From Cryptomeria japonica (Eukaryota > Streptophyta > Pinopsida > Cupressales > Cupressaceae), in assembly GCF_030272615.1 (NCBI RefSeq), contig NC_081406.1, forward strand, positions 260,323,386-260,387,385: a stretch of DNA of 64,000 bases, given 5' to 3'. Below the pieces are notes generated by a model. That model was not told the origin of the DNA. It was given only the letters and a program-made list of their open reading frames with translations, and searched no databases. The position numbers were made by a program, and so were the translations under genes. Positions 24,950 to 34,387 of the stretch are shown here, one piece after another (positions within the stretch are counted from its first letter, which is position 1; each line of letters starts with the position of its first letter).

Positions 24950-24961
24950 GCTCTGATACCA
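24950..24961 (-). other. Primer binding site TGGTATCAGAGC
   Basis: Follows the LTR end (TAACA at 24964-24968, minus strand) after an AT dinucleotide. The same PBS and spacing occur in the copia element and in the 56535-63209 element. Confidence 0.85.
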
Positions 24962-24963
24962 AT

Positions 24964-25507
24964 TGTTAGGATTCCCACAATACTAAGAGGGGGGGTGAAT
25001 CAGTATTGTACCAGTTAGTACAATTTCTTAACTTAAAACATGCAGAACATATTAATATTGTATATCGGTAAACATAAAGTAATGCAATAAACAAAGATAA
25101 CAACAACCAAATGAAAAGCACACCATAACACAATATTTTAACGAGGAAACCCAGTGTGGGAAAAACCTCAGTGGGATTTGTGACCCACAATATTCACTTA
25201 CTGGCCAATAAGAGAATATTACTACTACAATAGGGGCCTGCACATGCAGGAAGGCCAAGTGCCTAGAGCTCACTACTCAAATACAAAATGAGAAGTCTCA
25301 CTGACTTACAAAATGGATTATATAAATCCAGTGTCTTGTACTGCTTCAAAATAGCATCTATTATGCCAGATCCAGTACCGGTTTCTGCTCTGCTTCTTAC
25401 ATAAACCCTTAACCTATAATTTGAATAATAGGCCTTCCTTATTTCACCTATTTTCATCCCTCCATGCTTACCTAATTGTTCTATAGTAATCTCTCCTATA
25501 TATAAGA
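24964..25507 (-). repeat. 5' LTR of the 19190-32402 element, PBS-proximal part
   Basis: Begins TGTTAGG at 24964 and carries the hairpin (24978-25008, 7 G). It stops at 25507 within ctatatataaga, where the copia element has inserted. The remainder is 32145-32402. Confidence 0.9.
24978..25008 (-). other. LTR hairpin, 7-G loop, one stem mismatch
   Basis: CAATACTAA/TCAGTATTG. Same stem as 19204-19254 except for a G-to-A change in one arm. Confidence 0.7.
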
Positions 25508-26577
25508 TGTAGGTCCCGGGGACAACTGAGAGCCGGGGGGGGGGGGGCAGGGGGTGAATCAGTTGTCTAATAAATTCAAACCAAAATCTTATTAACCAAC
25601 TTATTGCTTAATATAGGTAAGACAGTTTATTGTGTTGGTAAACAGTGTTAATAGGAAATGTTGTACCGGTAAGAATTAATGCATGAAACATAAGCACAAA
25701 GTCAACCACAACACATGACACAAATATTTGTATGTGGAAACCCTGTAATGGGAAAAACCATGGTGGGAAACCTTACCCACAATCAGATGATACTACTGCA
25801 GATAGTAAGTGTACAAAGAGGGGTCTGCACATGCAAAAAGGCCAACAGCCTAGAGCTCACTGCTCAAACACAAATGGGAGTCACACTGACTACAGTTGGA
25901 TGGTTAAATCCAATGAGAATGTACTGCACAAAATAGCATCTTCATATGCTGGATTCAGTACCGATGCAATGCTGATATGCTTCTACAAAAACCTAACTTC
26001 ACCTTCAAATGATGTCTTTGTGTACATCTCTGCTTGATCTCAGATATATCCTTCCTTAAATCTTTTTCACATTCCACACTTGATTTTACAAATAAGATCT
26101 TACATTTATACCATACCCTAAGACCAATTTTAGTAGGTCGGCTCTACAAGATATTACAATAAAAACATTTTACAAATAATACAATATTCGATGCAATAAC
26201 CGATTGAACATGTCGGCTTAATGATTTTATAACAATAATAAATCATCTCCATAGCGTGCCATGCTGATCTGGAAAAGATAAACCTGCCGGTGTAACCCTA
26301 GATAACCTAGACCTATTTGCCGGTAAAAGCAAATATGCAAGTAAGAATATACCAATGATATTACTTCAAGGAAAAGTGTCCACATGATGCCTTCAACATT
26401 ACCAAGTGTCTTCCATGTCATTGCAGGTACCGGTGAACATCATATCCTGTCGGTTAACCATATATCAGTGATTGTTTGAACAGTTTATTGATTGTTGGTG
26501 AATGTTGCTGGATCTCCAAAGTAGGTGTATTTAGCAGATGTTGACATCAATGACAAAACCATACCAAAATACCAACA
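25508..26577 (-). repeat. 3' LTR of the copia element
   Basis: 1,070 bp with an expanded, interrupted G-run at 25535-25554. Differences from the 5' LTR concentrate at CCGG-type sites, for example accggt against atcggt or actggt. Confidence 0.92.
25521..25567 (-). other. LTR hairpin, stem GACAACTGA/TCAGTTGTC, expanded G loop
   Basis: Perfect 9-bp inverted repeat. The loop holds a 13-G run plus cagggggtgaa. Confidence 0.75.
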
Positions 26578-26594
26578 ATCTCCCCCTTTGGCAT
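26578..26594 (-). other. Polypurine tract of the copia element
   Basis: The minus strand reads GCCAAAGGGGGAGAT and then the LTR start TGTTGGTATTTTGG. Confidence 0.85.
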
Positions 26595-26984
26595 TGATGG
26601 CAACACAAGATGGAAAATCCATCAAAGTGTCAAAATAGAAATGCCAAAAAAAACCAATTCTCCCCCTGGGAGTAATATGTGTTTATACAAAGATTTATTT
26701 ACAATACCAATCTCTCCTCAAAAAGATAATGCATTTTTCCATATATTTTTCCTTAATATTTTTCCATATATCTCTCCCCTTTTGACATCAAATGCCAAAG
26801 TCACAAAAAGGTCAAGTTCATACAAAATACCAACCAATTCAATATACCAACTACTCCCCCTGAGAAGTAGCTTCCTCATCAAATATCGGAATAAAAGATT
26901 TGTCCATTTAATTCTGTCGGTTGATGACAATCATCAACTGTCTAATTCTCTACTGGTGGAGGTAAGACTCTGAGCTGATCTCTG

Positions 26985-27526
26985 AGATACTCAAAAGTTT
27001 CCTTAGGCAAAGATTTTGTAAAAATATCTGCAACCTATTCTTTAGTATTCACATAAACTAGTTTTATTTCCTTTTCTTCAACTTTTTCCCTTAGAAAATT
27101 CAGTTTGATAGAAACATGTTTTGTTTTAGAATGTAATATTGGATTCTTAGATATATCAATTGCTACAGTATTATCACAATATATAGTAATAGGTTCCTTG
27201 CATTTTACCTTTATGTCTTTCAACATTTGCTTAAGCCAAAGTACCTGTGTACAGTTTGTTGCTGCTGCAACATATTCTGATTCTGTTGTTGATAAAGATG
27301 TACAACTCTGTTTCTTACTTAACCAAGAAACTAATCTCTTTCCAAGAAAGAATGCTCCTCCAGTGGTGCTCTTTCTATCATCCACATCTCCTGCCCAATT
27401 TGCATCTGTGTATGCATATAGATCAAAATTTTCATCTTTAGGATACCATAATCCAAGATTTGTTGTGCCTTGTAAGTACCAGAAAATCCTTTTTACTGTT
27501 GATTCATGATTTTCCTTGGGATTACT
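26985..27526 (-). pseudogene. Copia RNase H domain and polyprotein tail
   Basis: Same frame as the RT ORF but after a TAG at 27527-27529, where copia relatives usually have glutamine (VSRF-stop-SNPKENH). It contains YAYTDANWAGD, DRKSTTGG, SWLSKKQ, STTESEYVAAA, the YCDN catalytic Asp region, and the terminal V-stop-ADIFTK motif. A second TAG at about 27032-27034 again replaces the family glutamine before VADIFTK. This is RNase H1 of the copia polyprotein, which removes the RNA strand during reverse transcription. The conserved D/E residues look intact; only the two stops disable it. Confidence 0.88.
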
Positions 27527-29164
27527 CTAAAATCTAGAAACTATACATACTGCATTCATAATATCAGGTCTGGTTTGTGTCAAATACAGTAAACCTCCTA
27601 TCATAGATTTGTATCTAGTTGGATTAACAGGTGTAGATTCATCCCTTTGAGATAATTTGTCATTTGTAGTCATAGGTGTGCTTACCGGTTTAGAGTTCTC
27701 CATCCCAAATTTCTTGAGTAGTTCTTTCAAGTACTTAGATTGACTCAAAAATATGCCTTTATCAGTCTGTAAAATCTGCAATCCTAAAAAGAATTTTATT
27801 TCTCCAATCATAGACATTTCAAATTCATGTTGCATTTTAAGAGAAAATTCTTTGCATAATCCATCTTCTCCTCCAAAGATTATATCATCAACAAATACTT
27901 CCATAATCAAAATGTCATCATTAGTTACTTTGTAATATAAATTGCTATCTGCATTTCCTTTAGTAAAACCAATTTTTAAAAGATATTTATCCAATCTTGC
28001 ATACCAGGCTCTTGGAGCTTGTTTTAGTCCATACAGAGCTTTTCTTAATTTGCAAACCATGTCATTGTTATCTGTCAAAGAAAATCCATCAAGTTGTTCA
28101 ATATAAACTTCTTCTTCAAGATCTCCATTAAAAAATGCACATTTAATATCCATTTGATAAACTTTGTAATCCTTGTGAGCTACAAAGGCCAAGAATAATC
28201 TAACTACCTCAATTCTGGCTACCGGTGCAAAGGTTTCATTGTAATCAACTCCTTCTTTCTGAGAATATCCCTTACACACTAGTCTTGCTTTATTCCTAAC
28301 AACCTTACCATCTTCATTGAGTTTGTTTCTAAATACCCATTTGATTCCAATTACATTTTTATTTTCAGGCCAGGGAACTAATGTCCAAGTATTATTTTTC
28401 TCAATTTGTCCTAATTCTTCTTCCATAGCTTTAATCCAAAATTTATCTTCACATGCCTCATTGATAGATAATGGTTCAATTTGAGAAATAAGACATACTT
28501 CTTCATTTGCCAATCTTCCTCTTGTCATGACTCCTTTAAATTTGCTTCCAATTATCTGATCTTCAGAATGATTCGGTCTTACATACCGGGGTGTCTTAGT
28601 CTGTTGTTGTTCTTCAATTACTATGGTATCCTCTGATGATACCAAAGTAACTGGATCATCATTCTGTACCGGTGGATTTACTGTTGGTTCATTTGTCATA
28701 ATTTCTGTTACCGGTTCAGAGTCTATATACCTTGAAGTTCCTCTAAATTGTTCATCAATCTTTACATTTGTACTCTCAACAATTTTCTGTAATCTTTTAT
28801 TAAAGCATCTATAAGCTTTACTCTTAGATGAATAACCAAGAAATATTCTTTCATCACTTCTAGGATCAAACTTGCCAATATACTCATCTCTTCTAATATA
28901 ACATTTACTTCCAAAAATTCTGAAATACTTAAGAGTAGGAGTATTACCAAACCATAGTTCATGAGGGGTCTTATCAGTTTCACCTTTGATGTGAACTTTG
29001 TTGAATGTATAGACAGCAGTGCTTACTGCCTCTCTCCAGTACATGTGGTAGATTTTCTTCTGATAACATACTTCTTGTTGCATCCAAAATAGTTCTATTT
29101 TTCCTTTCAACAACTCCATTCTGTTGTGGTGTCCGAGGTGCTGATAACTATCTTTTGATTCCAT
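27527..29164 (-). pseudogene. Copia integrase C-terminus and reverse transcriptase
   Basis: A 545-codon open stretch. The first 150 residues end the integrase ([54 protein letters not shown]). After a variable linker comes [93 protein letters not shown] and the active site [10 protein letters not shown] (F-V-D-D, a usual copia variant of YVDD). The integrase core lies in another frame at 29148-29894, joined by a frameshift near 29150. The frame ends at TAG 27527. Confidence 0.92.
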
Positions 29165-29894
29165 TTACTTCACAGAATGTATTAAAATCTTTAGATGTGA
29201 ATTCTCCTCCTTGATCTGATCTTAAACATTTAATTTTCTTACCGGTTTCATTTTCAACCATTTCTTTGAATAGTTTGAACTTCCCAAGTGCTTCTGATTT
29301 TTTCTTGAGAAAAGTAACCCAACACATTCTAGAATAATCATCAATAATTAGCATGAAATATCTATCACCTTGTAAGCTTTTAGTTCTAGCCAGACCACAT
29401 AAATCAGTGTGAATTAAATCAAGAGCATTATTGGATTTTTCTAGAATACTTTTGAAACTAGTTCTAGCTTGTTTTCCAAATTGACATTCCTTGCAAATTG
29501 TATTATGAGGTTTCATAATTTTAGGTAGATCTCTAACTGCCTTAGAAGTACTGATTTTAACCATGCAATCAAAATTTACATGACATAGTCTTTTATGCCA
29601 TAGCCAACTTTCATCTATATGTGCAATTAAGCATGCCTTTTCACTGTTATTCAAATGAAAGATATTACCTCTAGTCTGATTATCGGTTGCAATTTCCAAA
29701 CCAGTTCTATTCATGATTTTGCATTTTCCATTTTTAAATTGTAACTGAAAACCTTTCTCAACTAATTGACCAACACTTAAAAGATTATTTTTTAATCCTT
29801 CAACATAGTAAACATTGTCGGTGTTATGTTTACCATCAAGAGATATTGAACCCTTACCTTTGATTGAATAGGCTTTGTCATGTGATGTGAGCAT
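29148..29894 (-). pseudogene. Copia GAG-pre-integrase zinc region and integrase core
   Basis: Begins within the late protease region (NTDNVYYVEGLKNNLLSVGQL). It continues through the H-H-C-C zinc module (HKRLCHVNF ... CKECQFGKQ) and the integrase core: LIHTDLCG (first D), IIDDYSR (second D) and DQGGEFTSKDF (E). The D-D-E residues all appear present. It is in a different frame from the upstream gag/protease ORF (overlap 29792-29894) and from the RT ORF downstream, so two indels separate it from its partners. Confidence 0.92.
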
Positions 29895-31027
29895 CCTAAG
29901 TCAATAATCCATTCATCCTTTGATTCAACTTTACCTGCTAGGGCTTGTTCTACCGGTGGAGCAATAGGTACCGGTTGATCTTTTGTTATAGCAACAAAGA
30001 CCCATCCATTGTCTATTGGATCCTCATCAGAATAATTAGTCACACCTTCATCAGCAATGTAACAAGATTTATCTTTGTTTTTCTTAAATCTGTATCTCTG
30101 ATATTCACGATTAGGTTTGTATGTCCTTCTAGCTTCTTCTCTTAGTCTAGCATGTCTATCAGGGCATCTTGAAGCCATATGACCAATCTTATTGCAGTTG
30201 AAACATTTAAAGGGTGCTTTACCTTCATACTTACTTCCAATTGGACCTTTTGGCATTTTTCTTGCAAATAGTGCTTCAAGTTCTTCAAGCTCTTCATTCT
30301 CCTTCCTGGTTTCTTCAAGTTCTCTTGCATAAAAGGCTCTCCAGTCTGATTTGTCAAAAAATGGAGCAGATGATGTTGATGCTTTGAAGGCCAAATCAGT
30401 TTTTATAGTAGCAATAGGACCAAATTCCTCAATTTCAAAAGCTGAAAGTTTTCCAATCAATGTATCCCTAGTTACTGATGCATTAGGCATTGTTCTCAAC
30501 TCATTAATAGCAGTAACCTTTATTTTATATGCCGGTCGCAAACCTCTTAAGATTTTTGAAACAATCTCATCTTCACTCAAGGTTCCTCCACAACATTTGA
30601 TACCTAAAACAATTTCATTTACTCTTTCCATAAAAGCATAAATTCTTTCATCTTCTTCCATTTTCAGATGTTCATACCTGACTCGGAAGCTTTCAAGTTT
30701 TGCAATTTTGACTGTGGAATCCCCTTCATTCAGTGTTTCCAAATGATCCCAAATAGCTTTTGCAGTAGATCTATCTGATAATCCCATGATTTGTTGATCT
30801 GATAATGCGCTCAAAAGTGTTTCTCTTGGTTTGCAATCATTTTCTTCATCTTTAGCTAAAGTAATAGGAGCAAGCCGACCAACTATAGCAGCAATATAAC
30901 CATTCTTAATAACTTCCCAGATGTCTTTACCAATGCAATTCAAATGTGTCTCCATTCTGATTTTCCATATTCCATAGTTGGCTCCACCAAGTTTAGGACT
31001 ATCCTTTCTGAAATAATTAGTAGACAT
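29792..31027 (-). CDS. Copia Gag (DUF4219/UBN2, CCHC) and start of protease
   Basis: Open for 411 codons from the ATG at 31027, 44 nt downstream of the PBS. Domains: an N-terminal DUF4219-like segment (KLGGANYGIWKIRMETHL), UBN2-type Gag (AIWDHLETLNEGD, KIAKLESFRVRYEHLKMEEDE, LRGLRPAY), and a zinc knuckle CFNCNKIGHMASRC at about residue 273. A basic stretch precedes the protease start at WIIDLGCSHHM. The family has D-S/T-G there, so this copy carries a Ser-to-Leu change at the catalytic motif. The frame is lost shortly after. In the complete element Gag forms the virus-like particle and packages RNA. This is the best-preserved long ORF of the window. Confidence 0.92.
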   Translation of the reverse strand: MSTNYFRKDSPKLGGANYGIWKIRMETHLNCIGKDIWEVIKNGYIAAIVGRLAPITLAKDEENDCKPRETLLSALSDQQIMGLSDRSTAKAIWDHLETLNEGDSTVKIAKLESFRVRYEHLKMEEDERIYAFMERVNEIVLGIKCCGGTLSEDEIVSKILRGLRPAYKIKVTAINELRTMPNASVTRDTLIGKLSAFEIEEFGPIATIKTDLAFKASTSSAPFFDKSDWRAFYARELEETRKENEELEELEALFARKMPKGPIGSKYEGKAPFKCFNCNKIGHMASRCPDRHARLREEARRTYKPNREYQRYRFKKNKDKSCYIADEGVTNYSDEDPIDNGWVFVAITKDQPVPIAPPVEQALAGKVESKDEWIIDLGCSHHMTKPIQSKVRVQYLLMVNITPTMFTMLKD

Positions 31028-31070
31028 TGGATCTCCTCAAGTTGTTAAACTTCCACAAAAAGAGGACTAG

Positions 31071-31082
31071 GCTCTGATACCA
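31071..31082 (-). other. Primer binding site of the copia element
   Basis: TGGTATCAGAGC on the minus strand, two bases (AT) after the 5' LTR end at 31085. Confidence 0.9.
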
Positions 31083-31084
31083 AT

Positions 31085-32139
31085 TGTAGGTCCCGGGGAC
31101 AACTGAGAGGGGGGGGTGAATCAGTTGTCTAATAAATTCAAACCAAAATCTTATTAACCAACTTATTGCTTAATACCGGTAAGACAGTTAATTGTGCCGG
31201 TAAACAGTGTTAACAGGAAATGTTGTACCGGTAAGAATTAATGCATGAAATATAAGCACAAAGTCAACCACAACACATGACACAAATATTTGTACGTGGA
31301 AACCCTGTAAGGGGAAAAACCACTGTGGGAAACCTTACCCACAATCAAATGATACTACTGCAGATAGTAAGTGTTCAAAGAGGGGTCTGCACATGCAGAA
31401 AGGCCAACAGCCTAGAGCTCACTACTCAAACACAAATGGGAGTCACACTGACTACAGTTGGATGGTTAAATCCAATGAGAATGTACTACACAAAATAGCA
31501 TCTTCATATGCTGGATTCAGTACCGGTGCAATGCTGATATGCTTCTACAAAAACCTAACTTCACCTTCAAATGATGTCTTCGTGTATATCTCTACTTGAT
31601 CTCACATATATCCTTCCTTAAATCTTTTTCGCATTCCACACTTGATTTTACAAATAAGATCTTACATTTATACCATACCCTAAGACCAATTTTAGTAGGT
31701 CGACTCTACAAGATATTACAATAAAAACATTTTACAAATAATACAATATTCGATGCAATAACCGATTGAACATGTCGGCTTAATGCTTTTATAACAATAT
31801 TAAATTATCTCCATAGCGTGCCATGCTGATCTGGAAAAGATAAACCTACTGGTGTAACCCTAGATAACCTAGACCTATTTGCCGATAAAAGCAAATATGC
31901 AAATAAGAATATACCAATGATATTACTTCAAGGAAAAGTGTCCACATGATGTCTTCGACATTACCAAGTGTCTTCCATGTCATTGCAGGTATCGGTGAAC
32001 ATTATATCCTATCAGTTAACCATATACTGGTGATTGTTTGAATAGTTTACTGATTGCCGGTGAATGTTGCTAGATCTCGAAAGTAGGTGTATTTAGCAGG
32101 TGTTGACATCAATGACAAAACCATACCAAAATACCAACA
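31085..32139 (-). repeat. 5' LTR of the copia element
   Basis: 1,055 bp. Hairpin at 31098-31129 with 8 G. Ends at CCAACA before the TSD. Confidence 0.92.
31098..31129 (-). other. LTR hairpin, stem GACAACTGA/TCAGTTGTC, 8-G loop
   Basis: Short-G version of the hairpin at 25521-25567. Confidence 0.75.
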
Positions 32140-32144
32140 TAAGA

Positions 32145-32402
32145 GTCATTTTACAACTTGCCAAGTCGGCTTCTAATGATTTTACAATAATAAATAAAAT
32201 ATATTATCAACAAAATTCCTATCGGCTTTTGTGCCTGTATGCTTCCTTTCACTATTGGTGCCAGTGATCTGTGTACTGGTGTAGAATCTGACTTTGCTAG
32301 TCCCGGTGGATTGCCTTGCTGGTGTCATAGGATTGTAAGGTTGCCATCAATGACAAAACCTTCAATCACCTACAATGTCTCATTGGAGTGCATTTGCCAA
32401 CA
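32145..32402 (-). repeat. 5' LTR of the 19190-32402 element, distal part
   Basis: Continues 24964-25507 after the copia insertion (gtcattttacaacttgcc...) and matches 19750-20008. Ends at CCAACA before TSD TTTAC. Confidence 0.9.
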
Positions 32403-32799
32403 TTTACCACTCATCTTGCATTATCCCACATTCATCCCACAACATGAACTCGCCCAGAGAAATTCTATTTAAACAAGCCCCTCTCTCTTATTTGGGCATC
32501 TCATCTTTATGCGTCAAACTTATGCCATTTTGCATTCCATTATCTTGACATCTTATCTGCTATCTTTGCATTCTCAAATCTCCATTTCCTCATAGGTTTT
32601 TGCATAAGTGCTTCTGAGAGCAAATATAGATTAAATGTGAAATCTTGAGGAATAGGAGTGCAATGGAGTAGAGTTTGATAACATGTGTGTTTGTTTCTAG
32701 TTTAGATTTCAATTTGCATGTGTGTGTTTTGCAGGAAAAACTTCATTGTTGGATGCTAGAAGATTGAATCTTGTATTCAATCCATTTCCTCCATCTACA
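32403..32799 (+). repeat. 3' LTR of outer element, second part
   Basis: Resumes cactcatcttgcattatccc as in 10040-10368 and then continues 64 bp further to CTACA, followed by CTAAC. That CTAAC repeats the 5 bp upstream of 9753. Confidence 0.8.
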
Positions 32800-32825
32800 C
32801 TAACTATAGCATTCAAGCTTCCAAT

Positions 32826-33145
32826 TGTATAATTTTGCAACAAGATCTAGAAGAAAAGAAAGAAGAAAAACTTGCAAGCAAAATAGAGAAGAAAATTGAA
32901 ACTGAATTAATGCAATTCAATCATCTTCATTACAAATCTATATGAATTAAAAATGATATATAGATCACAAGAGCATAAATTATGCATGAAATTTTTGGAG
33001 ATAAAAAACTATTTGCATGAACTATCAAAGTAGATCGGGTAGAAAAGGAGGAGATAAAAACAAGAATGAACTCCCTAGTTATCTTAAACATAAGCAAGAG
33101 TCTCTGTCGTAAATCACGGAGACAGAAAGTTATGTTGCACTAACA
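32826..33145 (-). repeat. 3' LTR of TRIM-like element
   Basis: Shares caagatctagaagaaaagaa, aattaatgcaattcaat and agatcgggtagaaaag with 34059-34387. Confidence 0.88.
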
Positions 33146-33304
33146 CCCCCCCTTAGGTCTAACTAAGGAGAGATATGATTCTTAGCAACAAATCTTGATG
33201 AGGAACCCAATTACAAAGAAGAAAGGAGAAAACCAAATTGAGAGAAACTCCTTACCATTCATTCAAATTGAATAAGAAAGCTGCAAACTGCAAATGAATC
33301 CACA

Positions 33305-33520
33305 CTACAAAAGGATTGTATCAGTCATAGAAACCATTGCATGAGTACCTTTGGCATACTTTGAAAATGCAGCTATACATATTCTACATTGCTCAAATGG
33401 ATGAACAGATAGGTACACGGTCTCTGAATACAGAAACTGATCATCTGAAGACGAGAATATATAAATCTGTAGAAATGTGCTCCAAGGTGAAGAACTGCAA
33501 GGATGTCCTCTAGTCGACAT
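33305..33520 (-). CDS. Small ORF inside the TRIM-like element, unknown
   Basis: A 71-codon frame in the interior of the TRIM-like element. No retroelement motif. It has a moderate Cys/Ser content (HPFEQCRICIAAFSKYAKG). It could be a captured host-gene fragment or chance; I do not recognise it. A nearby pair of similar segments (around 33542 and 33605, with ctagaaagaa...ctctag...ggaatctcatgtag) shows local duplication. Confidence 0.25.
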   Translation of the reverse strand: MSTRGHPCSSSPWSTFLQIYIFSSSDDQFLYSETVYLSVHPFEQCRICIAAFSKYAKGTHAMVSMTDTILL

Positions 33521-34046
33521 GATACCATTGTTTATCCAATGCTCAATAATGTCCCACTAGAAAGAAACTCTAGAAGCACTCGAGGATGCAACTCTGGAAT
33601 CTCATGTAGTCAGGAACCTTGCTAGAAAGAATCTCTAGGAGTAAACAAAGTTGCAACATTGGAATCTCATGTAGAAGGGAATTTAGAACAAAAGAATACT
33701 TTTGGTTGTCAATTAGAGGAAGAGTGCATAGCAACTTTAATCTTCTATTTTTTATTCAGGAAACTTATTAAAAGAAACCTATACTAAATGCATTAAGCAA
33801 AAAACTCCATGTAAACTTTATAAAAGTTCAATTTTTACAAAGATCCAAATTTCTAGATCTTTATCATTCAGTGCTTGCAAATCACTCACAATTTCTAAAG
33901 AATCAACATAGGAAGAAAGGAAGGAGCATACAAAAATTAGGGGAAGAATATGCATGCACCTATAAAAGAAGGTTTATGTCAACTTCCATTTTTCATAAAT
34001 ATGCTTGCAAATAATTTGTGTTTAGCTTCTTCTTCCTCTCTCCCAA

Positions 34047-34058
34047 GATTTGATACCA
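34047..34058 (-). other. PBS-like TGGTATCAAATC
   Basis: Directly follows the LTR end on the minus strand. It differs from the canonical TGGTATCAGAGC at positions 9 and 11. Confidence 0.65.
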
Positions 34059-34387
34059 TGTAGAATTTTGCAGCAAGATCTAGAAGAAAAGAAAGAAGCA
34101 AAACTTGAAAGCAAAATAGAGAAGAAAATCAAAACTGAATTAATGCAATTCAATTATCTTCATTACGAATCTGTATGAATTACAAATGATATATAGATCA
34201 CAGGAGCATAAATTATGCATGAAATGCATGAAATTTCTAGAGATCAACAACTATTTGCATGAACTATCAAAATAGATCGGGTAGAAAAGAACGAGTTAAA
34301 AACAAGAATGAACTCCCTAGTTAGCTTAAACATAAACAACAGTCTTAGCCATAAATCATAGAGACATAAATTTATGTTGCGCTAACA
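34059..34387 (-). repeat. 5' LTR of TRIM-like element
   Basis: 329 bp, TGTTAGCGCAAC start on the minus strand at 34387, end at 34059 next to the PBS. Confidence 0.88.

Larger units (their letters stand above)
25508..32139 (-). mobile_element. Ty1/copia element, minus strand, TSD TAAGA
   Basis: Bounded by TGTAGG at 25508 and CCAACA at 32139, with TSD TAAGA at 25503-25507 and 32140-32144. 3' LTR is 25508-26577 and 5' LTR 31085-32139. PBS TGGTATCAGAGC lies at 31071-31082 and the PPT at 26578-26594. The internal 4.5 kb encodes gag-protease-integrase-RT-RNase H in copia order. Two frameshifts and at least two stops break the polyprotein, so it is not currently autonomous. The uninterrupted target sequence (a single TAAGA) is seen in the host's other LTR near 19745, confirming the insertion. 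Confidence 0.95.
19190..32402 (-). mobile_element. Non-autonomous LTR element with zinc-knuckle ORF1 and unknown ORF2, TSD TTTAC
   Basis: Bounded by TATTAGG (from TGTTAGG) at 19190 and CCAACA ending at 32402, with TSD TTTAC on both sides. 3' LTR is 19190-20008; 5' LTR is 24964-25507 plus 32145-32402, split by the copia element at 25508-32139. Without that insertion the element is about 6.58 kb. The PBS is at 24950-24961 and the PPT at 20009-20025. The 4.95-kb internal region holds ORF1 (coiled coil plus four CCHC motifs) and ORF2 (about 1,070 codons, unknown), with no protease, integrase, RT or RNase H. It resembles the structural class called TR-GAG/LARD, but ORF1 has no recognisable capsid-type Gag domain. 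Confidence 0.88.
9753..32799 (+). mobile_element. Outer nested LTR element (non-autonomous, large), TSD CTAAC
   Basis: The 5' LTR begins at 9753 (TATAGACACATAAAA) and the 3' LTR begins at 18899 (TGTAGACACATAAAA) right after a purine tract (18884-18898). The 3' LTR is split at 19189 by the element at 19190-32402 and resumes at 32403, ending at 32799 in CTACA. Flanking CTAAC occurs at 9748-9752 and 32800-32804. The internal region holds no recognisable pol of its own: it contains a minisatellite, a broken gypsy element, an ORF with WVPK repeats and T/A-rich sequence. It is probably a non-autonomous derivative of a gypsy-type element. The 5' LTR diverges from the 3' LTR after 10368, so its internal junction is uncertain and no PBS was found. 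Confidence 0.7.
32826..34387 (-). mobile_element. TRIM-like miniature LTR element, 1.56 kb
   Basis: Two LTRs (32826-33145, 320 bp; 34059-34387, 329 bp) flank a 913-bp interior. Termini read TGTATAATTTTGC and CGCTAACA. Flanks are CCAAT and CCTAT (4 of 5 matching). A PBS-like TGGTATCAAATC lies directly at the inner LTR end (34047-34058), and a G-rich purine tract (minus, about 33146-33156) precedes the other LTR, so sense is minus. No retroviral protein is encoded. The size fits the TRIM/SMART class of non-autonomous elements. Confidence 0.85.

Noticed and set aside
27105-27509. 134-codon plus-strand ORF
   Set aside because: Antisense to the copia RNase H domain, which shows clear catalytic motifs on the minus strand.
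18899-32799. Whole 19-32 kb segment as one autonomous element (ORF1, ORF2 and copia pol together)
   Set aside because: TSD TAAGA and the intact partner LTR show that the copia unit is a separate later insertion.
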